A DNA stretch of 64,000 bases from Haematomicrobium sanguinis DSM 21259 (GCF_000688395.1 NZ_JIAG01000013.1:39505-103504); one strand, 5' to 3'. Counted from the first letter of the stretch, positions 16,748 through 26,354 are shown. The notes: a model not told the origin generated them from the letters alone. Translations and numbers: made by a program.

Positions 16748-17974
16748 TCAGCGACCCCAGACCCCCAGGTACACGTCCCGGTACCCCGAGTTCGGGTCGA
16801 AGACGTCGCCCTTGGGTGCATTCTGCTGGGTGATCAGCCCGGGGCTTGCCACAAAGTCGCTCGGTCCTTCCCCGGCCAGAGCCCGGTTGATTTCGTCCAC
16901 AATCTGCCAACCTTGCAGGTACAGCGGCTCTGCCACGGTTGCCGCTTGGTAATTGCCGGTGCGGATCCGCTGGAACTCGGCCGGATCCCCGTCCCCGGCA
17001 GCCACCGACTTGGGCGGCCCGCTCGCCGGTTTCCCGGCCGCACGCAACGCCTGCTGCGCGCCGCCGAAATAATTGCCGTTGATACCCAGCAAATAGGTGA
17101 GCTTGTCCCCGTTGTTTTGCAGCAGCGTCGAGATCAGCCCGGGCATCCGCTGATCCGCCTCGGCAATCGGCGAGTCCTCATAGCTGAGAACCGAACACCC
17201 AGAACACGCCTCAATGTACTGGCGCATCGCATCCGCCTTTTGCACCGCGATCTCATACTGCCCGTCGGTGAAAATCGCCACGCCCGCGGTGCCACCGGAG
17301 TCCGCGACCGCGTACGCCGCCGCCAACTGGGACACCTTGATCGGGTCGGTCGTGATGTTCGTGAACAGCCCGTCGCCCGGCCCGGCGGCGGCCTTCGCGT
17401 GCCAGCCCACCACCGGGATCCCGGCGTCGGTTGCGCGTTTGATGGAACTGGCCTGCTCCTTGGTATCGAAACCGCCAATCACAATCGCGGCCGGCCCCGC
17501 GGCAATCGCCTGATTCATCGCGTTGGAGCGGCCCTGCGCGCTGGCCTGACCGTCATACACGTTGACCGTCCAACCGATCGCTTTGGCCGCCTCCTGCACG
17601 CCGGTCGCCACCGCATTGATGCCGCCGTTAGAGAGATCCGAGCCGACAAACGCGATCGTCGCGCCCTCTTGCTGCGCGCTCGGCCCGCTCGCCGGCGGCT
17701 CAAAACCGGTGCGCCCGGCGAGGCTCTCCTGCACCATCTGGCGCGAGGCCGCCACAATATCGCCGTCCGGAATCAGCTGGGTTTGCGGCCCTTGCGAACC
17801 CTGCTCGGCCTCCGAACGCTGGTTCGCCTCCCGCACCGTTTCACTATTGCAGGCGGCCAGGGGCAGCAGAAGAACGACGGCGATGCTCGCCACCAGCGCG
17901 CGGGTCCAGTTGCGCTGTGCTCGCCTGGGTGCCGCGGGTGCTGTTGCGGCTGTGGGAGAAGTTGAGCGTTTCAT
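16748..17974 (-). CDS. Sugar ABC transporter substrate-binding lipoprotein
   Basis: 408-aa periplasmic-type binding protein of the ribose/galactose class. A signal peptide ends in the lipobox LPLAACNS, giving lipidated Cys42. A low-complexity linker follows, then the two-lobed sugar-binding domain (TIAFVGSDLSNGGINAVATG, AAIVIGGFDTKEQASSIKRA). ATG 17974 is chosen over an upstream in-frame ATG because the signal peptide then starts correctly and a GGGACGG lies nearby. Last gene of an operon of lactonase, IclR, ATPase, permease and this protein. The ligand is unknown; a sugar whose oxidation product is a lactone would fit the SMP-30 gene. Confidence 0.82.
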   Translation of the reverse strand: MKRSTSPTAATAPAAPRRAQRNWTRALVASIAVVLLLPLAACNSETVREANQRSEAEQGSQGPQTQLIPDGDIVAASRQMVQESLAGRTGFEPPASGPSAQQEGATIAFVGSDLSNGGINAVATGVQEAAKAIGWTVNVYDGQASAQGRSNAMNQAIAAGPAAIVIGGFDTKEQASSIKRATDAGIPVVGWHAKAAAGPGDGLFTNITTDPIKVSQLAAAYAVADSGGTAGVAIFTDGQYEIAVQKADAMRQYIEACSGCSVLSYEDSPIAEADQRMPGLISTLLQNNGDKLTYLLGINGNYFGGAQQALRAAGKPASGPPKSVAAGDGDPAEFQRIRTGNYQAATVAEPLYLQGWQIVDEINRALAGEGPSDFVASPGLITQQNAPKGDVFDPNSGYRDVYLGVWGR

Positions 17975-17978
17975 GGTG

Positions 17979-19169
17979 TCACCGTCCCTTTTCCGTCTCG
18001 GTTGAGTTGCCGTGGGTATCTGGTTCGCCCGGGCTCGGGCGAGGTGCGCGCGGTGGTGATTCATCGCCGTCGGGCATCACGGTGGGTTCGGTGAGATCCG
18101 TTCCCGGGTCTCCTGCCGTTGCTGCCGCGCTCTCATTGGTGGTGACCGCCGAGGCGGAGGCGAGGCGCTTGCGGGAGGCGAGCGAAGCGATGGTGATCGC
18201 CGCGACCAGCGTGAGGCCGTTGAAGAGCGGCTCGAGGAAGAACTGGCCGGGCAAGAGCTGTTGCAGCCCGGAGATGCCGATGGTCGCGATCGCGACGCCG
18301 AGGATGGTGCCAAGGGCGTTGACGCGGCCCGGTCGGATGGTCGTGGAGCCAAGGAATGCCGCCGCGAGGGCCGGGAGGAGGTACTCGGGGCCGATGTTCG
18401 CTTGTGCGACGCCCGCTTGGCGCGAGGCCAACAGGATTCCAGCGACCGCCGTGAGCATTCCGGAGGCGGTCATCGCGAGGATGACGTAACGGCGGCGGCG
18501 GATGCCGGTGAGTTCGGCCGCTGCCGGGTTCGCGCCGACCGCATACAGGTAGCGGCCGACCGGCATGAAGTCGAGGAAGAGCCAAATTAGCACGCCCAGG
18601 GCGAGCGCGATGATGAAGGGCCCTGGGATGGGGCCGAGCGACCAGGTTGCCAGCGCGTCGAAGGCGACTTGGCGGTTGCCCTCGGAGTCGGTGACCTGCT
18701 TGCCGCCGGTGTACCAGTAGGTGACCGCGTAGATGACCTGGCCGGTGGCGAGGGTGGCGATGAACGCGTCGACTTGCGCGAGTTCGACCAAGAGCGCGTT
18801 GAGCAGGCCGACGATCGCGCCGCCAATGAGCGTCATCAGGATCACCAGCCGGTAGTCGATGCCCTGGATTTGCCAGGAGAGCGACATGACTTGCCAGAGC
18901 CCGACGCCATAGCCGACGGAGAGGTCGATCTTGCCGGCGACCATCGGGAGGGTCACGGCGAGCGCGAGAATCAGCAACACGGATTGGCCGGAGGCGAGCA
19001 GCTGGAAATTGAGCAGGCTCGCAAAGGTGTCCGGTTTCAGGATCGCGAAGATCGCGAAGAGGACGATCGTGAGCAAGACCATGCCGTAAACGGTGTAGAG
19101 CTTGCGGAACCAGGGCGCTCCCGGGGCCGGTTCCAATGCCGTGGATTTCAGGGATGTGTTCATGCTCAT
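17979..19169 (-). CDS. Sugar ABC transporter permease (RbsC-like)
   Basis: 396-aa membrane component of a ribose-type importer, with eight to ten hydrophobic segments and the conserved KIDLSVGYGVGLWQ loop and GANPAAAELTGIRRRRYV motif. ATG 19169 overlaps the ATPase stop by ATGA, with GGAGAAG just upstream. An Ala/Thr-rich, charged tail of about 55 residues after the last helix is longer than usual. The gene ends 5 nt before the binding-protein start, so all three transporter parts are translated in sequence. Confidence 0.82.
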   Translation of the reverse strand: MSMNTSLKSTALEPAPGAPWFRKLYTVYGMVLLTIVLFAIFAILKPDTFASLLNFQLLASGQSVLLILALAVTLPMVAGKIDLSVGYGVGLWQVMSLSWQIQGIDYRLVILMTLIGGAIVGLLNALLVELAQVDAFIATLATGQVIYAVTYWYTGGKQVTDSEGNRQVAFDALATWSLGPIPGPFIIALALGVLIWLFLDFMPVGRYLYAVGANPAAAELTGIRRRRYVILAMTASGMLTAVAGILLASRQAGVAQANIGPEYLLPALAAAFLGSTTIRPGRVNALGTILGVAIATIGISGLQQLLPGQFFLEPLFNGLTLVAAITIASLASRKRLASASAVTTNESAAATAGDPGTDLTEPTVMPDGDESPPRAPRPSPGEPDTHGNSTETEKGR

Positions 19170-20728
19170 GATGCTTCTCCTGTGGTGGTGACGCTCTCGA
19201 GGTCGGAGGCGGCGGCAACGAGATTCGGGACGGTGAGTTCGGTGCCGCTCAGTTCGGCGACGACTTGGCCGCGGCCAAAGACAATGGCGCGGTGGGCGAT
19301 TTTGGCGACTTCTTCCATGTCGGTGGACACCACGACGGCACTGGTGCCGTCCTTTGCGGCTTCGGCGAGGATGGCGTAAATGTCGCTCTTGGCGCCGACG
19401 TCCACACCCATGGTGGGTTCTTCTAAGACGATGAGGTCTCTGCCGACGCCGAACCAGCGGGCCAGGATGACCTTTTGCTGGTTGCCGCCGGAGAGCGTGT
19501 CCAAGGACAGCTCGGGGTTGGGCGGGCGGACGCCGAACCGGGTGATGTGTTCCATCGATTCGCGGTCCTCGGTTTTCCGGCGCTTGGGGTTCAGGCCCCT
19601 CCAGCCCCACACCCGCGGGTTGAGGTACAGGTTCTCGGAGATGCTCATCCCGGGCGCGACCGCCTCGGTTTCGCGGTTGGAGGTGGCGAAGCCGACGCCT
19701 TGGAAGACGGCGTCGTGGACGCTGTCTGGTGTATACGGTTGGCCATTGAGGCGCATCCCGGGTTGGGCGTTGGCGCGGCCTGTGCTGGGGACGCTGAGTG
19801 TGCTGGGTGTGCTTGCTTTGGGTGTGCCGGTCTTCAGTGCCCCGGCAATGGCGCGCCCCACGTGCTCTTGACCGGCGCCGCGCAGTCCGCACAGGGCCAG
19901 AACTTCACCGCGATGGACTTGGAAGCTCACCGGTCCCACGTCTCCAACGGTGAGGTTGTCGGCTTCCAGGGTGAGCTCTTCTCCGGGTTGTGAGAAGTCC
20001 GGGTCGGGGGCGTCGCGGCCGACAATGAGTTCGACGAGTTCGCCGTGGCTGAGCCCGGACACCGGGCGCTGCGCGACCACCCGGCCATTGCGCATAATGA
20101 CGGTGCGAGAGGAGATTTGATAAATCTCATCCAGGCGGTGGCTGACGTAGATCATGCCGACGCCGCTATTGCGTAATTGGTGCAGCACCTCAAAGAGGCG
20201 GTCCACGTCATGGTGGGGGAGCGACGCGGTCGGCTCGTCCAGGATGAGCAGTTTTGGCTTGGACATGAGCGCACGGGCAATGGCCAACAGGCTGCGTTCG
20301 GCGCGCGGTAAGTCAAAGACGCGGGCCTCCGGGTCGATGCCGCCGCCAACGTTCGCGAGAATCTCTTCGGCTTGCGCGTTCAGTTTGCGTTGGTTAATGA
20401 GTCCGAAGCTGCGGGGATATCCCATGGTGAGTGCAATGTTTTCGGCCACCGTCATCCATTCGGTCAACCCCAGGTTTTGGTGCACGATCGAGAGGCGGTC
20501 ACGGGCACCGGGTGCGCCGAGTTCCTGCCCTGCAAGTTTCATGCTGCCGGAGTCCGGTTTGTAGACGCCGGCGAGCATTTTGATGACGGTGGATTTTCCG
20601 GCGCCGTTCTCGCCGAGCAGGGACACGATTTCGCCTTGATTCACGTCGAAGGAGGCGTTGTCCACCGCGCGGGTAGCGTGGAAGGACTTTGAGAGGTTGT
20701 CGACCTGTAAGAGAGGGATCTCGCTCAT
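19166..20728 (-). CDS. Sugar ABC transporter ATP-binding protein, duplicated domain (RbsA/MglA-like)
   Basis: 520-aa protein with two nucleotide-binding domains in tandem. Domain 1 has Walker [10 protein letters not shown] near residue 39, Walker [11 protein letters not shown], and a degenerate signature (LPRAERSLL). Domain 2 starts with the usual degenerate Walker A (GLRGAGQEHVG) and has a normal LSGGNQQK signature. A Ser/Thr/Pro-rich stretch of about 30 residues (TPKASTPSTLSVPSTGRA) is inserted just after it, which I do not know from the family. The start is 12 nt after the IclR stop. It drives sugar uptake with the permease and lipoprotein downstream. Confidence 0.82.
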   Translation of the reverse strand: MSEIPLLQVDNLSKSFHATRAVDNASFDVNQGEIVSLLGENGAGKSTVIKMLAGVYKPDSGSMKLAGQELGAPGARDRLSIVHQNLGLTEWMTVAENIALTMGYPRSFGLINQRKLNAQAEEILANVGGGIDPEARVFDLPRAERSLLAIARALMSKPKLLILDEPTASLPHHDVDRLFEVLHQLRNSGVGMIYVSHRLDEIYQISSRTVIMRNGRVVAQRPVSGLSHGELVELIVGRDAPDPDFSQPGEELTLEADNLTVGDVGPVSFQVHRGEVLALCGLRGAGQEHVGRAIAGALKTGTPKASTPSTLSVPSTGRANAQPGMRLNGQPYTPDSVHDAVFQGVGFATSNRETEAVAPGMSISENLYLNPRVWGWRGLNPKRRKTEDRESMEHITRFGVRPPNPELSLDTLSGGNQQKVILARWFGVGRDLIVLEEPTMGVDVGAKSDIYAILAEAAKDGTSAVVVSTDMEEVAKIAHRAIVFGRGQVVAELSGTELTVPNLVAAASDLESVTTTGEAS

Positions 20729-20739
20729 GTCTGCTGCTT

Positions 20740-21531
20740 TCAGGATTGGGAGTCGGCGATGACGCCCAAGCGGTTGGCCAGGATGGTGAGGTCTTTTATG
20801 AGTGCGTCTTTGAGCCGCTCGGTGATGCGTGCGCTGAGCAGCGTGGTGCTGACGGCCTGGGGACGGTTGGCGTTCGGGACGCTGACACTGAGGCAGAGCA
20901 CGCCGACGGTGTTTTGTTCGTCATCGAGCGCCCAGCCGCGGGCTTTGGTTTTCACCAAGTCTTGGTAGAGCGCTTGGTGGGTGCGGTGGGAGCGCGGCGT
21001 CACGTGCGGCAGTTCCGGGTAGCGCTCGAAGAACTCCTCAATTTCTGCGGGTTCCAGTGCTGCCAACATGGCTTTACCGAGAGCGGTGACAACGGCCGGG
21101 AGCTTGCGCCCGATATCGCTGGCGAGCCGGACGCTCTGTGTGCCGTCGCGCCGGGCCAAGTAGAGCACGTCCGGTCCGTCCAGGGTGGCCAGCAGCGTGG
21201 TTTCGGCCCGCAGGTGGGGAAGCGAGGAGGCAATGTCCCGGAATTGGGTCATCAGGTCGGTCCCGGAGATGGCGCTCTGGCCAATTTCTAGCGCCTTGTA
21301 GCCGATGAGCCATCCGGTGCCGCTGCGCCGCAACATGCCAACCGCCTCCAGCGACGAGATCAGGTTTGACATGGTTGAGCGAGCAAGCCCCAACTCGGTA
21401 CACAGTTCCGAGGCGCGCACCGGCTCGTTGCTGGCCGCGACGGCCTCCAGCACAGCTACCGCACGGACCACCGCGGGAACAGTCACGCCCGTGAGGGCGT
21501 TCGCGATGGGCTGTGCGGAGGACGGGTTCAT
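20740..21531 (-). CDS. IclR-family transcriptional regulator
   Basis: 263-aa regulator. The N-terminal winged helix-turn-helix reads VRASELCTELGLARSTMSNL, followed by the effector-binding IclR domain (residues 90-260) with the LARRDGTQSVRL and GKAMLAAL stretches. ATG 21531 overlaps the lactonase stop by ATGA, which fixes the start. It lies inside the sugar operon, between the lactonase and the ATPase, so it probably controls its own operon in response to the transported sugar or a lactone. The palindrome at 22547-22560 is a candidate operator. Confidence 0.82.
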   Translation of the reverse strand: MNPSSAQPIANALTGVTVPAVVRAVAVLEAVAASNEPVRASELCTELGLARSTMSNLISSLEAVGMLRRSGTGWLIGYKALEIGQSAISGTDLMTQFRDIASSLPHLRAETTLLATLDGPDVLYLARRDGTQSVRLASDIGRKLPAVVTALGKAMLAALEPAEIEEFFERYPELPHVTPRSHRTHQALYQDLVKTKARGWALDDEQNTVGVLCLSVSVPNANRPQAVSTTLLSARITERLKDALIKDLTILANRLGVIADSQS

Positions 21532-22442
21532 GACCGCCACCGTGAACTCGCGTCCCGCACCCGGGTGGGGATGCGGTACAGGCTGGTGGTCGCCACGATA
21601 AAGAGGTCGGTGCCTTCCGGGCCGCCAAAGGTCAGATTCCCCACCGTTTCCGGGACCTCGATGACACCGAGCAGTTCCCCCTCCGGGGAGAAGACCTGCA
21701 CCCCGGAAGCACTAGAGGAAAACACGCGGCCGTCCTCGTCCACCCGAATGCCATCGGCAAGTCCCGGCGAAATCTCGGCGAACACGTGACCACTCTCCAA
21801 GGTGGGTGGCCCGCCTGGGTGTGCAACGACGTCGAACTTCATGATGTGGTGGTGACCCGTGCCATCGGTGCGCAACGCGGCCGAAGTGTCGGTGACGTAG
21901 AGGATGCGCTCGTCGGGGCTGAAGGCGAGCCCGTTAGGTTCCTCCATGTCGGTAATGACGGCGCTGAGGGTGCCGTCGGGGACGAGGCGGAAGACGTAAT
22001 TGCCGCCGTATTCGGGGGTGCCGAGGTGGCCTTCGTGCGCCTGGGTGATGCCGTAAGGCGGGTCGGTGAACCAGATGCTGCCGTCGCTGTGGACGATGAC
22101 GTCATTGGGGGAATTGAGGCGGTGGTCGCCGAAGCGGTCGATCAGCGTTTCGAGGTGGCCGTCCCGCTCGCGCTCGATGGCGCGGCGCCCGTGCGAGCAT
22201 TGGATGACGCTGCCGTCTGCGGCGAGGGTGCGGCCGTTGGCGAATTCGACGTCGGTTTGGTAGACGGTGAGCTCGCCGGTGTCAGCGCTCCACTGGAGGA
22301 TGCGGTTGCCGGGGATGTCGCTGAAGCGCAGCGTGCGGGTGGCGGGAATCCAAGCGGGTCCTTCGCCCCAGGTCGCGCCGGTCGCGAGGCGTTCAAGTGT
22401 CGCGCCGGGGGCGAGAATATCGGCGAGCGCCGTGGTGGACAT
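21528..22442 (-). CDS. SMP-30/gluconolactonase/LRE-like hydrolase
   Basis: 304-aa six-bladed beta-propeller hydrolase that opens sugar lactones. Metal-ligand positions of the family are visible: the Glu of WGEGPAW near residue 28, Asn in RLNSPNDVIV near 110, Asn in EPNGLAFSPDE near 168, and Asp in ADGIRVDEDG near 222. The ATG has AAGGAGG 4 nt upstream. First gene of the sugar ABC operon, so the pathway probably involves oxidation of the imported sugar to a lactone, though no dehydrogenase is present in the cluster. Confidence 0.82.
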   Translation of the reverse strand: MSTTALADILAPGATLERLATGATWGEGPAWIPATRTLRFSDIPGNRILQWSADTGELTVYQTDVEFANGRTLAADGSVIQCSHGRRAIERERDGHLETLIDRFGDHRLNSPNDVIVHSDGSIWFTDPPYGITQAHEGHLGTPEYGGNYVFRLVPDGTLSAVITDMEEPNGLAFSPDERILYVTDTSAALRTDGTGHHHIMKFDVVAHPGGPPTLESGHVFAEISPGLADGIRVDEDGRVFSSSASGVQVFSPEGELLGVIEVPETVGNLTFGGPEGTDLFIVATTSLYRIPTRVRDASSRWRS

Positions 22443-22546
22443 GGAAACCTCCTTGTTCCCGAGTGTGCTGCGTCCGTGTTGAGCGGTGTCTTTACTGGAC
22501 GGTTTCTATACTGAACACCCGCTCGGGCCGCGGCACAAGCCCCTAG

Positions 22547-22560
22547 TTCGAAATTTCGAA
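22547..22560. promoter_or_regulatory. Perfect palindrome, candidate IclR operator
   Basis: TTCGAAATTTCGAA, 14 bp, 105 bp upstream of the lactonase start and between it and purH. The symmetry and position fit an operator for the operon's IclR protein; there is no direct evidence. Confidence 0.4.
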
Positions 22561-22696
22561 CAACATTCTGAACTGTTGTCTGGCGGTCGGTACACACCGG
22601 TTGCCCCATCTAGCGGATGAGCGCGCCACACAGCGCCACACAGGGTCACCACCCATCACCACCCACTTCCCGACAACGCACCTCCGCACCGCCCAC

Positions 22697-22702
22697 TACA
22701 CT
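22697..22702 (+). promoter_or_regulatory. -10 box of leaderless purH
   Basis: TACACT, seven bases before GTG 22710. Confidence 0.5.
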
Positions 22703-22709
22703 TGTCTCT

Positions 22710-24338
22710 GTGACTGACACCGCCCCCGCCGAACGTTTGCCCATCCGCCGCGCCCTCATCTCGGTCTATGACAAGACCGGCGTCGAGGAGCTCGCGATCG
22801 CCCTCGATGCCGCGGGCGTCACGATCGTCTCCACCGGCTCCACCGCCCAGCGCATCAAGGACGCCGGCGTCCCGGTCACCGGCGTCGAGGACGTCACCGG
22901 CTCCCCGGAAATGCTCGACGGCCGCGTCAAGACCCTCCACCCCCGCGTGCACGCCGGAATCCTCGCCGACCGCCGCAAGCCCGAGCACGTGCAAACCCTC
23001 GAGGACATGGACATCGAGGCCTTTGACTTGGTCGTCGTGAACCTGTACCCGTTCGTCCAGACGGTCGCCTCCGGCGCAGCGCAAGATGACGTCGTCGAGC
23101 AGATCGACATCGGCGGCCCCGCCATGGTGCGCTCGGCCGCGAAGAACTTCCACTCGGTCGCGATCGTGGTGGATCCCGCGCGTTACCCTGCCGTGGCGGA
23201 CGCCGCGCAGTCCGGCGGCTTCACCCTCGCCGACCGCCAGCGCCTGGCCGCCCGCGCCTTCGCGCACACCGCGAGTTATGACAACGCGGTCGCCTCCTGG
23301 ACCGCGCAGCAGTTCCCCGATCTGAAGAACGACGGCGATGCCTCCTCCTACGCGTGGCCCGCCTATGCGGGGGTGTCCTTGGAGCGTGCCGAGGTGCTGC
23401 GCTATGGCGAAAACCCGCACCAGCCGGCAGCTCTCTACGTGACCCAGGGAGCGCCCGCCGGTATTGCCCAAGCCGACCAATTGCACGGCAAGGCGATGAG
23501 CTACAACAACTACGTCGACGCCGATGCCGCGCTACGGGCCGCCTTTGATTTCACCGAACCCGCGGTCGCGATCATCAAACATGCGAACCCGTGCGGCGTG
23601 GCCGTGGGCTCGCCGGATGCGACCGATCCGCTCGCCGACGCGTACCTCAAGGCCCACGCCTGCGATCCGGTCTCAGCCTTTGGCGGCGTGATCGCCGCGA
23701 ACCGACAGGTCACCGCGGACATGGCTCGCGGCGTAGCGGAAGTGTTTACCGAGGTGGTGGTGGCCCCGAGCTTTGAGCCGGAAGCGGTCGACATCCTCTC
23801 GGCGAAGAAGAACATCCGGCTCCTAGCTCTTCCCGATGGATACTCGCCGGTCGAAACCGAATACCGCCAAGTGTCCGGCGGGATGCTCGTGCAAAAGCGC
23901 GATGCGATTGACGCCGATGGCGACTCCCCATCCTCGTGGACGCTCGCGGCAGGCGAACCAGCCGACGCGGCAACTCTTGCCGACCTGGACTTTGCTTGGC
24001 GTGCGGTCCGGGCGGCCAAGTCTAACGCGATTGTGCTCGCCAAGGACGGTGCGACGGTGGGCGTCGGCATGGGCCAAGTGAACCGCGTGGATTCCTGCAA
24101 GCTCGCGGTGGAGCGCGCCAACACGTTGGCTACGGATGGCGCCGAACGGGCCCGCGGCTCCGTTGCCGCCTCCGACGCATTCTTCCCGTTCGCCGATGGT
24201 CTGCAAATCCTGATCGATGCGGGCGTGAAAGCGGTCGTCCAGCCCGGTGGGTCGGTGCGAGATGAAGAGGTCGTCGGGGCCGCCAAGTCCGCTGGCATCA
24301 CGATGTACTTCACCGGGACGCGCCACTTCTTCCACTAG
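22710..24338 (+). CDS. purH: Bifunctional AICAR formyltransferase/IMP cyclohydrolase
   Basis: 542-aa enzyme for the last two steps of IMP synthesis. The N-terminal MGS-fold cyclohydrolase runs from [16 protein letters not shown] to about residue 200 ([28 protein letters not shown]). The C-terminal transformylase has the catalytic Lys-His in [16 protein letters not shown] and ends in [15 protein letters not shown] 22710 is chosen because the upstream 31 codons look non-coding and TACACT lies seven bases away. Between the domains [12 protein letters not shown] appears where homologues vary in length; it is encoded by a copy of the CGCCGTCGT repeat. Confidence 0.93.
   Translation: MTDTAPAERLPIRRALISVYDKTGVEELAIALDAAGVTIVSTGSTAQRIKDAGVPVTGVEDVTGSPEMLDGRVKTLHPRVHAGILADRRKPEHVQTLEDMDIEAFDLVVVNLYPFVQTVASGAAQDDVVEQIDIGGPAMVRSAAKNFHSVAIVVDPARYPAVADAAQSGGFTLADRQRLAARAFAHTASYDNAVASWTAQQFPDLKNDGDASSYAWPAYAGVSLERAEVLRYGENPHQPAALYVTQGAPAGIAQADQLHGKAMSYNNYVDADAALRAAFDFTEPAVAIIKHANPCGVAVGSPDATDPLADAYLKAHACDPVSAFGGVIAANRQVTADMARGVAEVFTEVVVAPSFEPEAVDILSAKKNIRLLALPDGYSPVETEYRQVSGGMLVQKRDAIDADGDSPSSWTLAAGEPADAATLADLDFAWRAVRAAKSNAIVLAKDGATVGVGMGQVNRVDSCKLAVERANTLATDGAERARGSVAASDAFFPFADGLQILIDAGVKAVVQPGGSVRDEEVVGAAKSAGITMYFTGTRHFFH
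23322..23342. repeat. Dispersed CGCCGTCGT repeat inside purH
   Basis: CTGAAGAACGACGGCGATGC (opposite orientation) encodes LKNDGDA in the inter-domain linker of PurH. Confidence 0.6.
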
Positions 24339-24501
24339 TTTCGGATGGTGCGATACCCGCTCTCTGGCTTCGCGGAGAGGGCGACAGTAAACGGCGACGC
24401 CCTGACTAGGCCGCGTTGTCCGCGGTGGAATTCTCAAGGACCGCCACGAAGGCAGGAATCGACTCGTCAGCGCTAACCTCAACCACCCACTTTTCGCACC
24501 G

Positions 24502-24846
24502 ATGCGAACCATCGTTGAGGCCACTTACGGTCCAATCCCCGTGCTCCGTGACGCATTGAGCGAGGTCGATGGAGCGGAGCTTGTTTTCGTCTATGGATCC
24601 AGGGCGGCTCGACGCGCTGGGGTTGCCGGTCCGTTCCCTAACGACATCGACGTACTCGTGGTTGGCACGACGCCCCGTAGAGTGCTCGCGGACATCGCCA
24701 CATCAGCGGGCGATAGGTTGGGGCTACCGGTCAACATCACTCGGGTCTCTCCTGAGGAGTGGACCTCGAATGAACCTTCGCCCTTCTTATCTACCGTCCA
24801 GTCAAAGCCGACAGTCAACGTGGTGACCGGGGAACTACATGAGTAA
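24502..24846 (+). CDS. Nucleotidyltransferase-domain (MNT-like) protein, probably truncated
   Basis: 114-aa protein dominated by a minimal nucleotidyltransferase domain: the loop FVYGSRAARRAGVAGPFPND leads into the metal-binding IDVLVVG. In the relatives I recall, the same sequence follows an N-terminal winged helix domain of 60-80 residues, which is missing here. TIVEATYGPIPVLRDAL looks like the linker that normally joins them. The downstream reading frame overlaps by 8 nt and resembles the start of a HEPN protein. The pair is probably the remnant of an MNT/HEPN antitoxin-toxin unit. Confidence 0.6.
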   Translation: MRTIVEATYGPIPVLRDALSEVDGAELVFVYGSRAARRAGVAGPFPNDIDVLVVGTTPRRVLADIATSAGDRLGLPVNITRVSPEEWTSNEPSPFLSTVQSKPTVNVVTGELHE

Positions 24847-25006
24847 ACGCTCGGGCGAAATTGAAGCCATGATGAGAAGCGGCCAGCTCGAAAGGGTTGA
24901 GCCCAATCCTCAACATGCAAAGGATCTGGTCGACGTCGCCACACGGCACGTCGATACTGCACCCCAACCCCTGAATTTAGGCCTCAGCCCCCGAAATATG
25001 GCATAG
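24839..25006 (+). pseudogene. Truncated HEPN-like partner
   Basis: 55 codons starting SKRSGEIEAMMRSGQLERV and continuing EPNPQHAKDLVDVATRHVDT, which matches the usual N-terminus of HEPN-domain proteins encoded after an MNT gene. The frame then drifts and stops at TAG 25004-25006, before the expected RX4-6H motif. Overlap with the MNT gene supports former translational coupling. The remaining fragment cannot form a HEPN fold. Confidence 0.5.
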
Positions 25007-25045
25007 TTGACGGTGGAAATCCCTGGAAATCGCATAGGAGCAACC

Positions 25046-26266
25046 GTGTCAAAAATCAAGGTTGACAACCCCGTCGTCGAACTCGACGGCGACGAAATGA
25101 CCCGCATCATTTGGCAGTTCATCAAGGATCGTCTGATCCACCCGTACCTGGATATTGACCTTAAATACTATGACCTCTCGATCCAGAACCGGGACGCTAC
25201 CGATGACCAGGTCACCGTTGACGCTGCGAACGCCATCAAGCAGTACAACGTCGGCGTCAAGTGCGCCACGATCACCCCGGATGAGGCCCGCGTCGAGGAA
25301 TTCGGCCTGAAGAAAATGTGGGTTTCCCCCAACGGCACCATCCGTAACATCCTCGGCGGAGTCGTGTTCCGCGAGCCCATCATCATTTCCAACATCCCGC
25401 GCCTTGTCCCGGGCTGGAACAAGCCGATTATCATTGGCCGTCACGCGCACGGTGACCAGTACAAGTCCACCAACTTCAAGGTCCCCGGCCCCGGCAAGAT
25501 CACCATGAGCTTTGAGCCCGAAGACGGCAGCGAGCCCATGAAGTTTGACGTCGTGACCATGCCCGAAGACGGCGGCGTCGCCATGGGCATGTACAACTTC
25601 AACGACTCCATCCGCGACTTTGCCCGCGCGTCCTTCAAGTACGGCCTGAACCGCAACTACCCGGTCTACCTGTCCACCAAGAACACCATCCTGAAGGCCT
25701 ATGACGGCCAGTTCAAGGACATCTTCCAGGACGTGTATGACACCGAGTTCAAGGAAGAGTTTGAGGCCCGCGGCCTGACCTATGAGCACCGCCTCATCGA
25801 TGACATGGTTGCCTCCGCCATGAAGTGGGAAGGCGGTTACGTCTGGGCCTGCAAGAACTACGACGGTGACGTCCAATCCGACACCGTCGCCCAGGGTTTC
25901 GGTTCGCTCGGCCTGATGACCTCCGTGCTCATGACCCCGGACGGCAAGACCGTCGAGGCCGAAGCCGCGCACGGCACCGTGACCCGCCACTACCGCCAGC
26001 ACCAGCAGGGCAAGCCCACCTCCACCAACCCGATCGCCTCGATCTTCGCGTGGACCCGCGGCCTGATGCACCGCGGCAACCTGGACAACAACCAGGAACT
26101 GGTGAACTTCGCCGAGACCCTGGAAGACGTGGTCATCAAGACCGTCGAATCCGGCAAAATGACCAAGGACCTCGCGCTCTTGGTCGGCCCCGAGCAGGAA
26201 TGGCTGACCACCGAGGAGTTCCTCGGCGCGATCGATGAGAACCTCAAGGAGCGCCTCGCCGCCTAA
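25046..26266 (+). CDS. icd: NADP-dependent isocitrate dehydrogenase (dimeric type)
   Basis: 406-aa enzyme converting isocitrate to 2-oxoglutarate. Motifs typical of the eukaryote-like dimeric subfamily are present: [10 protein letters not shown] near the N-terminus, [19 protein letters not shown] for substrate binding, the metal site [20 protein letters not shown], and [10 protein letters not shown] with the cofactor-binding [18 protein letters not shown] 25046 has AGGAG 5 nt upstream; an earlier ATG 13 codons upstream lacks one. Single-gene unit followed by a clear terminator. Confidence 0.92.
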   Translation: MSKIKVDNPVVELDGDEMTRIIWQFIKDRLIHPYLDIDLKYYDLSIQNRDATDDQVTVDAANAIKQYNVGVKCATITPDEARVEEFGLKKMWVSPNGTIRNILGGVVFREPIIISNIPRLVPGWNKPIIIGRHAHGDQYKSTNFKVPGPGKITMSFEPEDGSEPMKFDVVTMPEDGGVAMGMYNFNDSIRDFARASFKYGLNRNYPVYLSTKNTILKAYDGQFKDIFQDVYDTEFKEEFEARGLTYEHRLIDDMVASAMKWEGGYVWACKNYDGDVQSDTVAQGFGSLGLMTSVLMTPDGKTVEAEAAHGTVTRHYRQHQQGKPTSTNPIASIFAWTRGLMHRGNLDNNQELVNFAETLEDVVIKTVESGKMTKDLALLVGPEQEWLTTEEFLGAIDENLKERLAA

Positions 26267-26289
26267 GCGCGCAGAGCCCGCAAGCGCAC

Positions 26290-26317
26290 GGCCCCGAACC
26301 GCCAACGGTTCGGGGCC
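26290..26317 (+). terminator. Intrinsic terminator after icd
   Basis: A 12-bp perfect GC-rich stem, GGCCCCGAACCG with its complement, and a 4-nt loop, followed by actgcttt. Confidence 0.75.
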
Positions 26318-26342
26318 ACTGCTTTAACCGCGCTCCCTTGGC

Positions 26343-26348
26343 TAGGCT
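26343..26348 (+). promoter_or_regulatory. -10 box of a leaderless gene
   Basis: TAGGCT, six bases before ATG 26355. Confidence 0.5.
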
Positions 26349-26354
26349 GGCACT

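Noticed and set aside
24409..24524. Minus-strand frame ending VAVLENSTADNAA after purH
   Set aside because: Protein-like ending but no start or RBS, and it runs antisense through the MNT domain; kept only as a possible decayed tail.
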